Below are positions 1 through 9,466 of a stretch of 64,000 nucleotides of DNA, piece after piece (within the stretch, counting starts at the first letter, position 1; each line of letters starts with the position of its first letter). Origin of the DNA: Pseudomonas oryzihabitans. Lineage in GTDB: Bacteria > Pseudomonadota > Gammaproteobacteria > Pseudomonadales > Pseudomonadaceae. The DNA is taken from NCBI RefSeq assembly GCF_006384975.1, contig NZ_CP021645.1, positions 2,818,001-2,882,000 of the forward strand, written 5' to 3'. Below the pieces are notes generated by a model that was not told the origin of the DNA, did no database searches, and saw only the letters and a program-made list of their open reading frames with translations. The position numbers were made by a program, and so were the translations under genes.

Positions 1-543
1 TTCGATCAGCACGCCACCCAACACCTGGCCGCTGACCGAGGCGAGGCCGAAGGTGGCGCCATAAAGGCCGAGCGCCCGATTCTTCTCCTCCGCCGGGAAG
101 GTGGCATGGATCAAGGCCAGGGACTGGGGCGCCATGATGGCGGCGGCTATGCCCTGCAGCAGCCGCCCGGCGATGAGGGCCTCGGGCGAGGGTGCCAGTC
201 CGCACAGCGCCGAGGCCAGGCCGAAGCCCACCATGCCGCCTAGATAAACGCGCTTGCGACCGTAGAGATCGCCTAGCCGCCCACCCAGGATCAGGGTGAC
301 CGCATAGGCGGTCGCATAGACCGACACCACCAGTTGGGCGAGATCCGAAGACGCCTGGAAGTCGCTACGGATCACCGGCAGTGCCACATTGACGATGAAG
401 AAGTCGAGCGGCGGCAGCAGCGTGCCGAGCAACAACACCCCCAGGGCGAACCAGCGGCGGCTGTCGGGTTGTGCCCTGGTACCGTCCGCTGCTCGCGGGT
501 GGGCGACACCCGCCTCTAGGCCCTTGCAGGCGCCCGTTACCAT
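1..543 (-). CDS. MFS multidrug exporter, DHA2 type (5' part only)
   Basis: This is the N-terminal part (181 residues) of a major facilitator protein; the gene runs off the left edge. The first membrane helix carries the DFFIVNVALP signature typical of 14-helix drug/proton antiporters, and the loop after helix 2 has motif A (GGRLGDLYGRKR). The start at 543 is preferred because a GAGAGAGGG ribosome site lies just upstream; an in-frame ATG at 570 has none. It is divergent from a LysR-type gene that probably regulates it. The substrate cannot be read from this fragment. Confidence 0.8.
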   Translation of the reverse strand, partial: MVTGACKGLEAGVAHPRAADGTRAQPDSRRWFALGVLLLGTLLPPLDFFIVNVALPVIRSDFQASSDLAQLVVSVYATAYAVTLILGGRLGDLYGRKRVYLGGMVGFGLASALCGLAPSPEALIAGRLLQGIAAAIMAPQSLALIHATFPAEEKNRALGLYGATFGLASVSGQVLGGVLIE

Positions 544-721
544 AGCTGCCCTCTCTCGCAATCTGCTCATAGCTGATCACCCATGCAGAGCCAGTTCCAA
601 CCTCACTGGCAAGGGTCCGACGGACCGGGATTGACGTGAGCCCTCATGGTCTCCCCTACGTTATTGTTTGGGGACTGCCCTTCCTGCATATTGAATGTTC
701 ATTTTTGAACGAGAGTTCGCC

Positions 722-1585
722 ATGGAATGGGGTGATGTGCGGATCTTCCTGGCGGTTGCCCGCGGCGGGTCCTATGGCTCGGCGGCGCGGGCGCTGGACA
801 TCAGCCACCCGACAGTGGGTCGAAGGATCAAGGTGCTCGAGGAAGAAGCCGGGCAGGCGCTGTTCCGCCGCACCAGTGACGGTCTGATCCTCACCAATTC
901 AGGCGATGCGGTCTTCGCCCTGGCCGAGTCCATGGAAGCCTCGGCCCTGGCCATGGAGCGGCGCCTGGCCGGTAACCATGAACGCCTGGAGGGACTCTTG
1001 CGGATTTCCTCGGCGGATTGGTTTGCCGGCTACGTCCTGGCGCCGGTCCTGGCCGAGCTGAGCCGTCGGCACCCCGCCGTGGTGCCCGAGGTGATCGCCA
1101 GCTATCGCCTGCTGGATCTCTCCCGGCGCGATGCGGACGTGGCCTTTCGCCTGGTGCCCTTCAGCGAACCGGATATCGTGCAGCGGCGTTTCCTGACCCT
1201 GCCCTATGGGCTCTATGGCTCGGCCGCCACCGCGCTGGCCGTGCAGGAAGACCCGGCTTCGGTCGGCCTGATCCTGATGAACACCGCGCAAGCGCACTTC
1301 CCCGATGTCGCCTGGCTGATCGAGCGGCTACCGGAGTCACGACGCGCTTTCACCAGCACCAGTCGGACGGTCCAGGCGCAGCTGTGCCGGCGCGGCCTGG
1401 GGGTCGCCGTCCTGCCCCGCCCGGTCGGCGATGCGACGGCAGGACTGCAGCTGATCGAGACCTTCGGCCCGCCGCCGTCGCGGGAGATCTGGGTGGGCTA
1501 CCACCAGGATCTGCGTCTCATGGATCGGCTGCGCGCGCTGCTGGATATCGCGGAGGAGTTGCTGGGCCCCGCAGGCGAAGCCTGA
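722..1585 (+). CDS. LysR-family transcriptional regulator
   Basis: A 287-residue DNA-binding regulator. The N-terminal winged helix-turn-helix (residues about 1-60, with GSYGSAARALDISHPTVGRRI as its core) is followed by a LysR substrate-binding domain. The start at 722 (MEWGDVRIFL) places the HTH at the usual position; an ATG at 695 would add nine residues not normally present. It faces away from the MFS exporter at the left edge, a common arrangement in which the regulator controls the neighbouring transporter. The effector is unknown. Confidence 0.85.
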   Translation: MEWGDVRIFLAVARGGSYGSAARALDISHPTVGRRIKVLEEEAGQALFRRTSDGLILTNSGDAVFALAESMEASALAMERRLAGNHERLEGLLRISSADWFAGYVLAPVLAELSRRHPAVVPEVIASYRLLDLSRRDADVAFRLVPFSEPDIVQRRFLTLPYGLYGSAATALAVQEDPASVGLILMNTAQAHFPDVAWLIERLPESRRAFTSTSRTVQAQLCRRGLGVAVLPRPVGDATAGLQLIETFGPPPSREIWVGYHQDLRLMDRLRALLDIAEELLGPAGEA

Positions 1586-1611
1586 GCTCCTGTCACCGGG
1601 GCGACAGGAGC
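1586..1611. terminator. Hairpin between convergent genes
   Basis: A perfect 9-bp inverted repeat (GCTCCTGTC / GACAGGAGC) with an 8-nt loop sits just after the lysR stop codon and before the 3' end of bdcA. Its position suggests a bidirectional terminator. It lacks a clear T-run on either side, so it could instead only stabilise the 3' ends. Confidence 0.5.
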
Positions 1612-1624
1612 AGGCGGGAGGCAA

Positions 1625-2338
1625 TCAGGCGCCGAAGGCCCCATCGATGGTATGCATGGCGCCCGTGACGAAGCCGGCCTCGGGTCCGGCCAGCCAGGCC
1701 ACCATGCCGGCCACCTCCTCGACGCGGCCGTGGCGCTTGATCGCCAGGAAGCTGTGCATCATGTCCTTCATCGGCCCCTCCGCGGGATTCATGTCGGTAT
1801 CTATGGGCCCCGGCTGCACCACGTTGACGGTGATGCCGCGCGGCCCGAAATCCCGCGCCAGGCCGCGGGCCAGTCCCTGCAGCGCGGATTTGCTCACGGC
1901 GTAGGCGGCCAGGCCGGGAACCGGCATGCGGTCGCCATTCACCGAGCCGATCACGATGATGCGGCCACCGGCCGGCATCTGCCGCGCGGCCTCCACCGCG
2001 GCGTGATAGGGCGCGTGCACATTGATGCGCAGCAGCCGGTCGACGGCGTCCGGGTCCTGCTCCAGCGCATCGCCGAAGAGGGCGACGCCGGAATTCACCA
2101 CCAGCACATCCAGCGGGCCGCTGTCGCGCACCCGGGCGATGATCGCGTCGCGGTCGGCGCTGTCGGTCGCCTGGGCGGTGCTACCGGTTTCGGCGACTAG
2201 CGCCTGGGCGGCCTCCTGGGAACTGGAATAGGTGAAGATCACCCGGGCCCCCTCGGCGGCGAAGCGCCGCACGATGGCCGCGCCTATCCCGCGGCTGCCA
2301 CCCAGAACCAGTACCGACTTGCCTGCAAAATTCGCCAT
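1625..2338 (-). CDS. bdcA: BdcA-like short-chain dehydrogenase (biofilm dispersal)
   Basis: A 237-residue SDR-fold protein very close to E. coli BdcA (YjgI) over its whole length, including the endings INVHAPYHAAVEAARQMP and FVTGAMHTIDGAFGA. The NAD(P) loop is GGSRGIGA (13-20) and the catalytic residues Ser132, Tyr146 and Lys150 are present; the usual NNAG reads VNSG. In E. coli BdcA has been linked to biofilm dispersal and c-di-GMP binding. It is divergent from the TetR gene bdcR, as in E. coli, and two matching operator-like palindromes lie between them. Confidence 0.85.
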   Translation of the reverse strand: MANFAGKSVLVLGGSRGIGAAIVRRFAAEGARVIFTYSSSQEAAQALVAETGSTAQATDSADRDAIIARVRDSGPLDVLVVNSGVALFGDALEQDPDAVDRLLRINVHAPYHAAVEAARQMPAGGRIIVIGSVNGDRMPVPGLAAYAVSKSALQGLARGLARDFGPRGITVNVVQPGPIDTDMNPAEGPMKDMMHSFLAIKRHGRVEEVAGMVAWLAGPEAGFVTGAMHTIDGAFGA

Positions 2339-2357
2339 GACCCTACCTCCTGATTAA

Positions 2358-2373
2358 TGTAGCGAGTGTTACA
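2358..2373. promoter_or_regulatory. Candidate BdcR operator 1
   Basis: The 16-bp imperfect palindrome TGTAGCGAGTGTTACA lies 19 bp upstream of bdcA. It matches the second site (2407-2422, read on the other strand) at the outer TGTAGCG and TTACA bases. TetR proteins usually bind such palindromes, so this is the likely site for repression of bdcA. Confidence 0.6.
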
Positions 2374-2406
2374 ATAAACCTCACACGCCACCTGTCAAAG
2401 TATTTT

Positions 2407-2422
2407 TGTAATGAACGCTACA
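2407..2422. promoter_or_regulatory. Candidate BdcR operator 2, over the bdcR start codon
   Basis: TGTAATGAACGCTACA is the inverted partner of the site at 2358-2373. It contains the bdcR ATG (2411-2413), so binding here would block transcription initiation or early elongation of bdcR and give autorepression. No ribosome-binding site is visible upstream of this ATG. Confidence 0.6.
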
Positions 2423-3010
2423 AATAAATCCGCACCCCGTGGCCGTCCGCGCCGTTTCGATCCGGACCAGGCCGTCGCCCGCGCGCAGCGTCTGTTCCAT
2501 GCACAGGGCTACGACGGGGTGAGCGTCGCCGACCTCACCCAGGCCCTCGGCATCAATCCACCCAGTTTCTATGCGGCCTTCGGCAGCAAGGCCGAGCTGT
2601 ATCGGAAGGTGCTCGAACGCTACGCTCTGACCGACGCCCTGCCCCTGCGGCAGATCCTGGCCGCCGACCGGCCGCTGGCCATGGCGCTGGTGCAGCTACT
2701 GGAAGAGGCGGCGCGCCGCTACGCGGCCGATCCGGTCGCGGCGGGTTGTCTGGTGCTGGAGGGTATGCATTGCGACGATCCCCAGGCGCGCGCGGCGGCC
2801 AATGTCTATCACCTGGCGGCCCAGGAGCTCATCCGCAGCAGCATCGCCGCGCGCTATCCAGAACAGGCGCAGCTGGTGGCCGATTTCGTCGCCACCACTA
2901 TGGCCGGCCTCTCCGCCAGCGCCCGGCACGGCCAGAGCCTGGAGCGCCTGCTGGCCAGCGCCCGCCTGGCCGGCCTGGCGGTGACCCAGACGCTGCCCGA
3001 AGACGCCTGA
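2411..3010 (+). CDS. bdcR: BdcR, TetR-family repressor
   Basis: A 199-residue TetR regulator that closely resembles E. coli BdcR (YjgJ): the PRRF start, the HTH with LGINPPSFYAAFGSK, and AGCLVLEGMH in the ligand domain are all recognisable. It is divergent from bdcA and should repress it and itself through the two palindromes at 2358-2422. The start codon lies inside the second palindrome and has no obvious Shine-Dalgarno, so a leaderless or weakly translated message is possible. It converges on fdhE with a 15-bp gap. Confidence 0.85.
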   Translation: MNATNKSAPRGRPRRFDPDQAVARAQRLFHAQGYDGVSVADLTQALGINPPSFYAAFGSKAELYRKVLERYALTDALPLRQILAADRPLAMALVQLLEEAARRYAADPVAAGCLVLEGMHCDDPQARAAANVYHLAAQELIRSSIAARYPEQAQLVADFVATTMAGLSASARHGQSLERLLASARLAGLAVTQTLPEDA

Positions 3011-3025
3011 GCCGTCGCCGCGCCC

Positions 3026-3949
3026 CTACTCGCCCGCGATGAACAGCGGATTGAAGCCGCTGCGGGCATAGCGCCCTTCTTCGGCCAGGGCGAAATCCAG
3101 CGGCAGGCTAGCGAGGTCGTCGGCGAGGGGATCGGCGCCGAGATTGAAGCTCTTGCTGACCAGCTTGAGGTAGCTGTCGCAGCTGTCGCAGGTCTCGGCC
3201 TGGGCGGCCAGGGGCGTCTTGCCGGCCTGGTCCTCCAGGGCCAGGTAGCGCACCTTGGCGCTGGCGTTGCAGCAGCTGCACTTGCTGCGCTCCAGGTGCC
3301 ATTCGGTGGCGCAGAGACTGCAGTGCAGATAGCGCACGTTGTCGCGATCGCGGTCGGCGTGGACGATGCTGGCCAGCGGCGGCGCCGCGCAGGTCGGGCA
3401 CAGCACCCGGCTGGCATCGCCAAGGCGCTGGGGTGGTTGCGGCAGGCTCAGGGCCAGGCGTACCCAGGCGACCTGCAGGGCGGCGCCCACCAGCGGCAGC
3501 AGCGCGCGGGTCGCGGCGGCGCCGGAATCCTGGGCCAGCAGTTGTTCGGCGAGACGCTGGCGCTCGGCGGCGGGCAGCGCGGCCAGGCGATCGAGCACGG
3601 GTCGCTGGCGCTCGGCCACGCGCAGTTCCAGGTTGGCCAGCAGCGCCTCCAGATCGCCCTGCCAGTCCAGATCCCGCAGCAGGGCCTGCCCCTGCAGCGG
3701 CGGCATGCCGTGCTCCAAGGCCAGGCTGAAGGCATCCGGCGCCGGTTGCCAGCTGGGCTGGCGTTCCTGCAGGACGGCCTCCTGGGCCTGGACCAGCAGG
3801 GCCATGAAGCCGAGGAAATCGCCCAGCTCGGGGCTACGCTCGGCCAGTTCGCGCAGCCGGCGGGCGCGACGGGCGAACAGCTGGCGATCGGGCAGCACCA
3901 CCGGTGGCGGATTGAGGATGCCGGTGGGCGAGGTGCCGTACTGATGCAT
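3026..3949 (-). CDS. fdhE: Formate dehydrogenase accessory protein FdhE
   Basis: A 307-residue cytoplasmic protein needed for maturation of formate dehydrogenase. Four cysteine pairs of the FdhE rubredoxin-like iron sites are visible: C184/C187, C210/C213, C224/C227 (with an extra C226) and C254/C257. It is the last gene of the fdo operon. Its ATG shares one base with the fdoI stop codon (TGATG), which indicates translational coupling. Confidence 0.93.
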   Translation of the reverse strand: MHQYGTSPTGILNPPPVVLPDRQLFARRARRLRELAERSPELGDFLGFMALLVQAQEAVLQERQPSWQPAPDAFSLALEHGMPPLQGQALLRDLDWQGDLEALLANLELRVAERQRPVLDRLAALPAAERQRLAEQLLAQDSGAAATRALLPLVGAALQVAWVRLALSLPQPPQRLGDASRVLCPTCAAPPLASIVHADRDRDNVRYLHCSLCATEWHLERSKCSCCNASAKVRYLALEDQAGKTPLAAQAETCDSCDSYLKLVSKSFNLGADPLADDLASLPLDFALAEEGRYARSGFNPLFIAGE

Positions 3950-4656
3950 CAGGGGGTCCCCTTGTCGGGCATGCGGTGTTCATCCAGGGGGCGCTCGCCC
4001 TGCTCGCCGCCTTCGCGGCGTTCCTGCTCGACGATCTCGTCGTACCACAGCCGGTGGTGGTGCTTGGCCCAGGCGCGGCTGACGCGGCCCTGGGTCATGG
4101 CGCGGAAGGAGCCCTTTACCCAGATCGCCGAATAGACGTGGATGATCAGGGTGACGATGGCGACGAAGGCGACATAGGCGTGCACCAGGCTGGAGAAGCG
4201 CAGCCAGCCACGCGGCAGGATGTCGGCGAAGTACGGCCGCCAGATGAAGAAGCCGCTGAGCAACAGCGCCGGCACCGACAGCAGCATCACCCAGTACACC
4301 AGCTTCTGCCCCGGATTGTTGGCGCCGATGGGCGGCGCCCGTTCATCGCGGTTGGCGAGGACGTCGCCGATGCGCCGCACCCAGGCCACGTCGTGGCGCT
4401 TGAACAGGTTGACCTTGAAGAAGCGCACCGCCATGACCACGAAGCCCAGGCTCATGGCCACCCCGATGAAGGGGTGCAGAATGCGCGTCATGGTCGGCCC
4501 GCCGAACAGCGCCGTGAGGTCGAAGAAGAACGGGTGGAAGAAGGCCAGGCCGCTCAGGGTCAGGCAGACGAAGGTTGCGGCGATGAACCAGTGGTTCAGC
4601 CGGCTGAAGGTGGTGTAGCGCAGGATGCCGCGCTTGTTGTCCGACGGCGTGGTCAT
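3949..4656 (-). CDS. fdoI: Formate dehydrogenase cytochrome b556 subunit (gamma)
   Basis: A 235-residue membrane subunit with four predicted helices that carries two haem b groups and reduces the quinone pool with electrons from FdoH. The opening [19 protein letters not shown] and the stretch [20 protein letters not shown] contain the histidines expected as haem ligands. The start at 4656 gives an ATGA overlap with the fdoH stop codon. The C-terminus is a charged cytoplasmic tail. Confidence 0.92.
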   Translation of the reverse strand: MTTPSDNKRGILRYTTFSRLNHWFIAATFVCLTLSGLAFFHPFFFDLTALFGGPTMTRILHPFIGVAMSLGFVVMAVRFFKVNLFKRHDVAWVRRIGDVLANRDERAPPIGANNPGQKLVYWVMLLSVPALLLSGFFIWRPYFADILPRGWLRFSSLVHAYVAFVAIVTLIIHVYSAIWVKGSFRAMTQGRVSRAWAKHHHRLWYDEIVEQERREGGEQGERPLDEHRMPDKGTP

Positions 4657-5573
4657 GGCCGATCCTCCTCGCGTGCGGCGTGGCGCTCCGCCTCGTCCGG
4701 GGATTCCTCGGGTTCTTCCTTGGGCCCCTTGGTCAGGTAGTGGGCGATGCCGGCGATGGCGGTGACGCCCAGCAGCGCCGACATGATCGGCTTGGTCACG
4801 CCCTTCCACAGGCTGACCATGGGGCTGATCTGCGGATCGGCCGGCAGGTGGGTATAGAGTTCCGGCTTGTCGGCGTGCTGCAGCACGTACATCACATGGG
4901 TGCCACCTACCCCGGCCGGATCGTAGAGACCGGCGCCGGGAAAGCCGCGGTCATGCAACTGGCCGACACGCATCTGGGCTTGTTCGGTCATGTCTTCCTT
5001 GGTACCGAACATGATCGCCCCGGTCGGGCAGGACTTGACGCAGGCCGGCTCCAGGCCGTGGTAGACGCGGTCGGAACAGAGGGTGCACTTGTAGGCCTTC
5101 TGGTCCTTCTTGGAGATGCGCGGCACGTCGAAGGGACAACCGGAGACGCAGTAGCCGCAGCCGATGCAGTGCTCGGAATTGAAGTCGACGATGCCGTTGG
5201 CGTACTGCACGATGGCCCCCGGCGCCGGGCAGGCCTTGAGGCAGCCCGGCTCGGCGCAGTGCATGCAGTTGTCCTTGCGGATCAGCCACTCCAGGTTGCC
5301 CTTCTCGTTGACGTATTCGTCGAATCTCATCACCTGGAAGGTCTCCGGGGTGAGGTCCGGCGGATTGTTGTAGGTACCGTTGCAATGCCCGACCTCGTCG
5401 CGCAGGTCGTTCCATTCCGAACAGGCCACCTGGCAGGCCTTGCAGCCGATGCAGCGCGACACGTCGATCAGCTTGGCCACCGCCTCCACCCCGCCGATAC
5501 GGGTGTGGGGCGACTCCTCGGAGGTGGCCGAGCGTGCGACGATGTTCTGGAAGTTGACTTGATCGCCTCTCAT
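4653..5573 (-). CDS. fdoH: Formate dehydrogenase iron-sulfur subunit (beta)
   Basis: A 306-residue subunit with four [4Fe-4S] clusters. Cysteine groups of the ferredoxin type are seen at [41 protein letters not shown] and [21 protein letters not shown] single C-terminal membrane anchor ([19 protein letters not shown]) places the clusters in the periplasm between FdoG and the haem subunit. A strong ribosome site (GGGAGGTTCT) precedes the ATG, 10 bp after the fdoG stop codon. Confidence 0.94.
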   Translation of the reverse strand: MRGDQVNFQNIVARSATSEESPHTRIGGVEAVAKLIDVSRCIGCKACQVACSEWNDLRDEVGHCNGTYNNPPDLTPETFQVMRFDEYVNEKGNLEWLIRKDNCMHCAEPGCLKACPAPGAIVQYANGIVDFNSEHCIGCGYCVSGCPFDVPRISKKDQKAYKCTLCSDRVYHGLEPACVKSCPTGAIMFGTKEDMTEQAQMRVGQLHDRGFPGAGLYDPAGVGGTHVMYVLQHADKPELYTHLPADPQISPMVSLWKGVTKPIMSALLGVTAIAGIAHYLTKGPKEEPEESPDEAERHAAREEDRP

Positions 5574-5583
5574 AGAACCTCCC

Positions 5584-8500
5584 TCAGACCTTTTCCACGT
5601 TCACCAGGAACGACTTGAATTCCGGTGTCTGGGTATTGGCGTCGCCCACGTAGGGGGTCAGGGTGTTGGTGAGGAATCCGGGGCGGGTGACGCCCTTGAA
5701 GCCCCAGTGGATGGGGATGCCGATGTGGTGCACGGTGCGCCCCTCCACCTGCAGCCCGTGCATGCGCTTGGTCACCACCGCCACCGCCTTGATGTAGCCG
5801 CGCTTGGAGCTGACCTTGACCCAGTCGCCGGCCTTGATGCCGAGCTCGGTCGCCAGGTCTTCGCCGATCTCGACGAACTTCTCCGGCTGGGCGATAGCGT
5901 TGAGCCGCGCATGGGTGGTCCAGAAGTGGAAGTGCTCGGTCAGGCGGTAGGTGGTGGCCGCATAGGGAAATTCCTCGCGGGTGCCCAGCCGGGCCCGGTC
6001 GCCCGGGAAGATCCGCGCCGCCGGGTTGTTCCTGGCGCGCGGGTTGTCCGGGTGCAGCGGGTTGTGGTCCAGCGGCGACTCGAAAGGCTCGTAGTGCTCC
6101 GGGAAAGGCCCCTCGGCCAGCAGGCTGCCGCCGAAGAAGTGCGCGACGCCCTCCTGGTTGAGGATGAAGGGCCCGGCCTTGGCCGAGGGCGGCGAGGTCC
6201 AGGGGAAGTCGGGGATGTCGGCCCCGGCCCAGCGTTCGCCGTTCCACCAGATCAGCCGCTTCTCCGGCGCCCAGGAGGTCCCGTCGGGTCGGGCGCCGGC
6301 GCGGTTGTAGAGGATGCGGCGATTGAGCGGCCAGGCCCAGGCCCAGCCCAGGGTCATGCCGATGTTGTAGGGATCGGCGTTGTCGCGCCGGTCCATGTTG
6401 TTGCCCTGGCGGTTGTAGGAGCCCGAGTAGATCCAGCAGCCGCAGGTGGTGCTGCCGTCGTCGGCAAGGAAGCCGAAGTCGTCGAGCAGTTCGCCGCGCT
6501 TGTGCGAGATGGTCCCGTTCGGCCCGGGCAGGTCGGCCAGGGCGCGACCGTTGTATTCCTGGGCGATGTCCTCGGGATTGGGCTCCTCCGGATTGCTGTA
6601 GGGCCAAGTCAGGTTGAGGATGGGATCGGGGAAGGCGCCGCCCTCGTCGCGATACATCTGCTGCAGGCGATGGAACAGCCCGGCGAGGATGGCCACGTCC
6701 GGCCGCGACTCACCCGGCGGCGGCGCGGCGCGCCAGTGCCACTGCAACCAGCGCGAACTGTTGACGATGGCGCCGTTCTCCTCGGCGAAGCAGGTGGTGG
6801 GCAGGCGGAACACCTCGGTCTGGATCTGGCTCGGGTCCACGTCGTTGAGTTCGCCGTGGTTCTGCCAGAACTCGGCGGTCTCGATGGCCAGCGGGTCCAT
6901 CACCACCAGGTACTTGAGCTTGCCGAGCGCCTGGCTGACCTTGTTCTTGTCCGGGAAGGAGGCCAGCGGATTGAAGCCCTGGCAGAAGTAGCCGGTGATC
7001 TCGCCGTGGTGCATGCGCTCGAAGGTGTGCAGGACGTCGTAGAGCGGCTCGCTGAGCTTGGGCAGCCAGTCGTAGCACCAGTCGTTGTCCTTGGTCGCCG
7101 CCTCGGAGAACCAGGCCTTCATCAGGCTGACGTGGAAGCGCTCGTAGTACTTCCAGTAGGAGACCTCGCCTTCGCGCAGCGGCTGCTTGGCGCGGCGCTT
7201 GATGTAGTCGCGGTACTCCTGCTCCTCGTGGGAGGCCAGGTAGAGATAGCCCGGCAACTGGTTGGAGAGCAGGCCCAGGTCGGTCAGCCCCTGGATGTTG
7301 GAGTGGCCGCGCAGGGCGTTGACCCCACCGCCGAGCATGCCGATGTTGCCCAGCAGCAGCTGCACCATGGAGGCGGTGCGGATGATCTGGGCGCCGATGG
7401 AATGCTGGGTCCAGCCCAGGGCATAGAGGATGCTCATGGTGCGCTCGGGGCGCGCCGTCTCGGCGATCATGTCCCAGGTGGTCTGGATCTGCTCGCGCGG
7501 CATGCCGCAGACGCGCTCCACCAGCTCGAGGGTGTAGCGGCTGTAGTGCGCCTTCATCAGCTGGTAGACGCAACGCGGGTGCTGCAGCGTCGGGTCTTCC
7601 TTCACCATGCCGCGCTCGTCGAACTCGTAGCTCCAGCTGGACTTTTCATAGGCACGGCGCTTGTCCTCGCCGAAGCCGGAGAAGAGGCCGTCGTGGAAGC
7701 CGTAGTCCTCCTTCACGATGATGGCGACGTCGGTGTAGGCCTTTACGTACTCATGCTGGATCTGGTCCGTGGTGAGCAGGAAGTTGATCAGCCCGCCCAG
7801 GTAGACGATGTCGGTTCCGGTGCGGATATAGGCGTGGTAGTCCGCCACCGCCGAGGTCCGGGTGAAGCGCGGATCTATGGTGATCAGCTTGGCGTTGTTC
7901 TTTTCCTTGGCCTCCACCATCCAGCGAAAGCCCACCGGGTGCGCCTCGGCCGAGTTGCCGCCCATGGACAGGATGAGATTGGCATTGCGGATGTCGACCC
8001 AGTGATTGGTCATGGCACCGCGGCCGAACGAAGGGGCAAGACCTGCCACCGTCGGTCCGTGTCACACGCGCGCCTGGTTGTCGATCGCCAGCATGCCGAG
8101 GCTGCGGATCACCTTCTGGGTGAGATACGCCGTCTCGTTGGAACAGGCCGAGGCCGCCAGGAAGCCGGTGGTGGTCCAGTGGTTGACCAGATGGCCGTCG
8201 GCGTCATGGGTGACGAAGTTCTTGTCCCTGTCCTCCTTCATGTAGCGAGCGATGCGGTCCAGCGCCTCGTTCCAGCTGATGCGCTTCCACTCGTTGCTGC
8301 CCGGCTCGCGCACCTCGGGATGTGAGAGGCGCGATTCGCTCTTGATGAAGTCCAGCACCCCGGCGCCCTTGGGGCAGAGGGAACCGCGACTGACCGGATG
8401 ATCCGGATCGCCTTCGACGTGGTAGATGTCGCTGACGGTGTTGATGCCGCCATCGCCGCGGCTGTAGAGCAGCATGCCGCAACCCACCGAACAGTAGGTG

Positions 8501-8655
8501 CAGGTGTTGCGCGTCACCTTGGCGGCGGCGAGCTTGTAGTAGCGGATGGACGCCAGCGCGGGTTCCGGGGCGAAGCCGAGCAAGGCCATGCTCGAGGTGG
8601 CGACCCCCGCCGTACTGAGTTTGAGAAAGTTGCGGCGCGATACCTTGATCGACAT
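5584..8655 (-). CDS. fdoG: Formate dehydrogenase catalytic subunit (alpha), selenoprotein
   Basis: A 1023-residue molybdenum/tungsten bis-MGD enzyme that oxidises formate in the periplasm. The start at 8655 gives a Tat signal (VSRRNFLK) and a length close to E. coli FdoG (1016). The N-terminal [4Fe-4S] motif is [10 protein letters not shown] with a later CPKG. An in-frame TGA at 8064-8062 is codon 198 and sits in the context [14 protein letters not shown], where E. coli FdnG and FdoG carry the active-site selenocysteine. A SECIS hairpin follows, so this is one gene, not two broken halves. SelA, SelB, SelC and SelD must be encoded elsewhere. Confidence 0.95.
8035..8064 (-). promoter_or_regulatory. 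SECIS element and selenocysteine codon of fdoG
   Basis: After the UGA at 8064-8062, 18 nt lead to GGUCU (8043-8039), held by the stem GGCA/UGCC (8047-8044 with 8038-8035). The loop sequence and the 18-nt distance are the same as I recall for the E. coli fdhF SECIS. SelB should bind this hairpin to deliver Sec-tRNA at the UGA. Confidence 0.85.
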
Positions 8656-8685
8656 TTTTCTGGGTAACTCCAGGCACATCACGGT

Positions 8686-8698
8686 AGGACTTCGTCCT
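8686..8698 (-). other. Small hairpin in the fdoG leader
   Basis: AGGAC-GAA-GTCCT forms a 5-bp stem about 30 nt upstream of the fdoG start codon. The rest of the 258-bp spacer between fdoG and the divergent gyrI-like gene shows no clear TTGAT-N4-ATCAA (Anr/Fnr) box that I could find. Confidence 0.3.
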
Positions 8699-8913
8699 GG
8701 CCGGGGCCTGGCAGTTCGAGCGAAGCGTCGTCTTTCTTCGCCGAAAAATCATTCAAAATCAGTGTTTTAGCGAAGCGGCGGAGGGCTTGGCAGGGTCTGC
8801 GGCAGGGGCTGGCGGCGGCTGCGACCTTTCGTCCGATGGCCGACCCGGCTGACCGCCGCGCGCCGCTGGAGTAAGGTGACGGCCTTCATCGCATCTTCGA
8901 GAGAGTCTGTCCC

Positions 8914-9363
8914 ATGTCGCTGGAAATCGTCGACCATCCCGCCCTGGAAGTGACCGGTCTGCTGTTCGAGCCCGGCCAGGGCGAAGACATCGCCGCCCTC
9001 TGGCGGCGCTTCGCCGACCGCGCGGGCGAGATCACCGGCCGCGAAGGCGACGCCGAATGGTACGGCCTGAGCTGGCGCCAGGCCGGCACCATGCACTATC
9101 TGGCTGCCGTGGCCACCGCGCCGGGCGCACCGCTGCCCGCCGGCATGGTGCGCCAGGAGTTGCCGGAAGGTCGCTATGCCCGCTACGTGCACCTGGGCAC
9201 CGCGCCCAGCGTGGCCAAGAGCCTTGGCCGGCTGTTCGCCGAGCTGCTGCCGGCGCGCGGCCTGCAACCCCGCCCGGGCGCCTGCTTCGAGCACTACACC
9301 GAGGCCTTCACCGGGGTGGATGCCCAGGATTCGCAGATCTATATCTACGTGCCGGTCTTCTAA
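8914..9363 (+). CDS. GyrI-like small-molecule-binding domain protein
   Basis: A 149-residue stand-alone effector-binding domain of the GyrI/AraC type. The pattern of an N-terminal strand ending in VTGLLFEPGQ, a central WYGLSW, the ELPEGRYARYVHLG segment and a closing YTEAF...IYIYVPV fits the family. There is no DNA-binding domain. Such proteins bind hydrophobic small molecules or, in the case of GyrI, inhibit gyrase. The exact role here is unknown. It precedes a sirtuin gene by about 100 bp. Confidence 0.7.
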   Translation: MSLEIVDHPALEVTGLLFEPGQGEDIAALWRRFADRAGEITGREGDAEWYGLSWRQAGTMHYLAAVATAPGAPLPAGMVRQELPEGRYARYVHLGTAPSVAKSLGRLFAELLPARGLQPRPGACFEHYTEAFTGVDAQDSQIYIYVPVF

Positions 9364-9466
9364 AGGCCACTCGCCGCCTGGCGGACAGGACGTTCGTCAG
9401 CTGCGGCTTGCCTCGCGGCATAACCCTTTCCAAGCTGGGGATATCGCCCGCAACCCCAGGTGCACG

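Noticed and set aside
8056..8064. Reading the fdoG TGA as a nonsense mutation that breaks the gene
   Set aside because: The context [14 protein letters not shown] and the SECIS hairpin match seleno formate dehydrogenases.
5707..8325. Long plus-strand open frame antisense to fdoG (872 codons)
   Set aside because: It is the shadow of the GC-rich fdoG frame, has low-complexity Val/Gly/Ala/Leu composition and matches no family.
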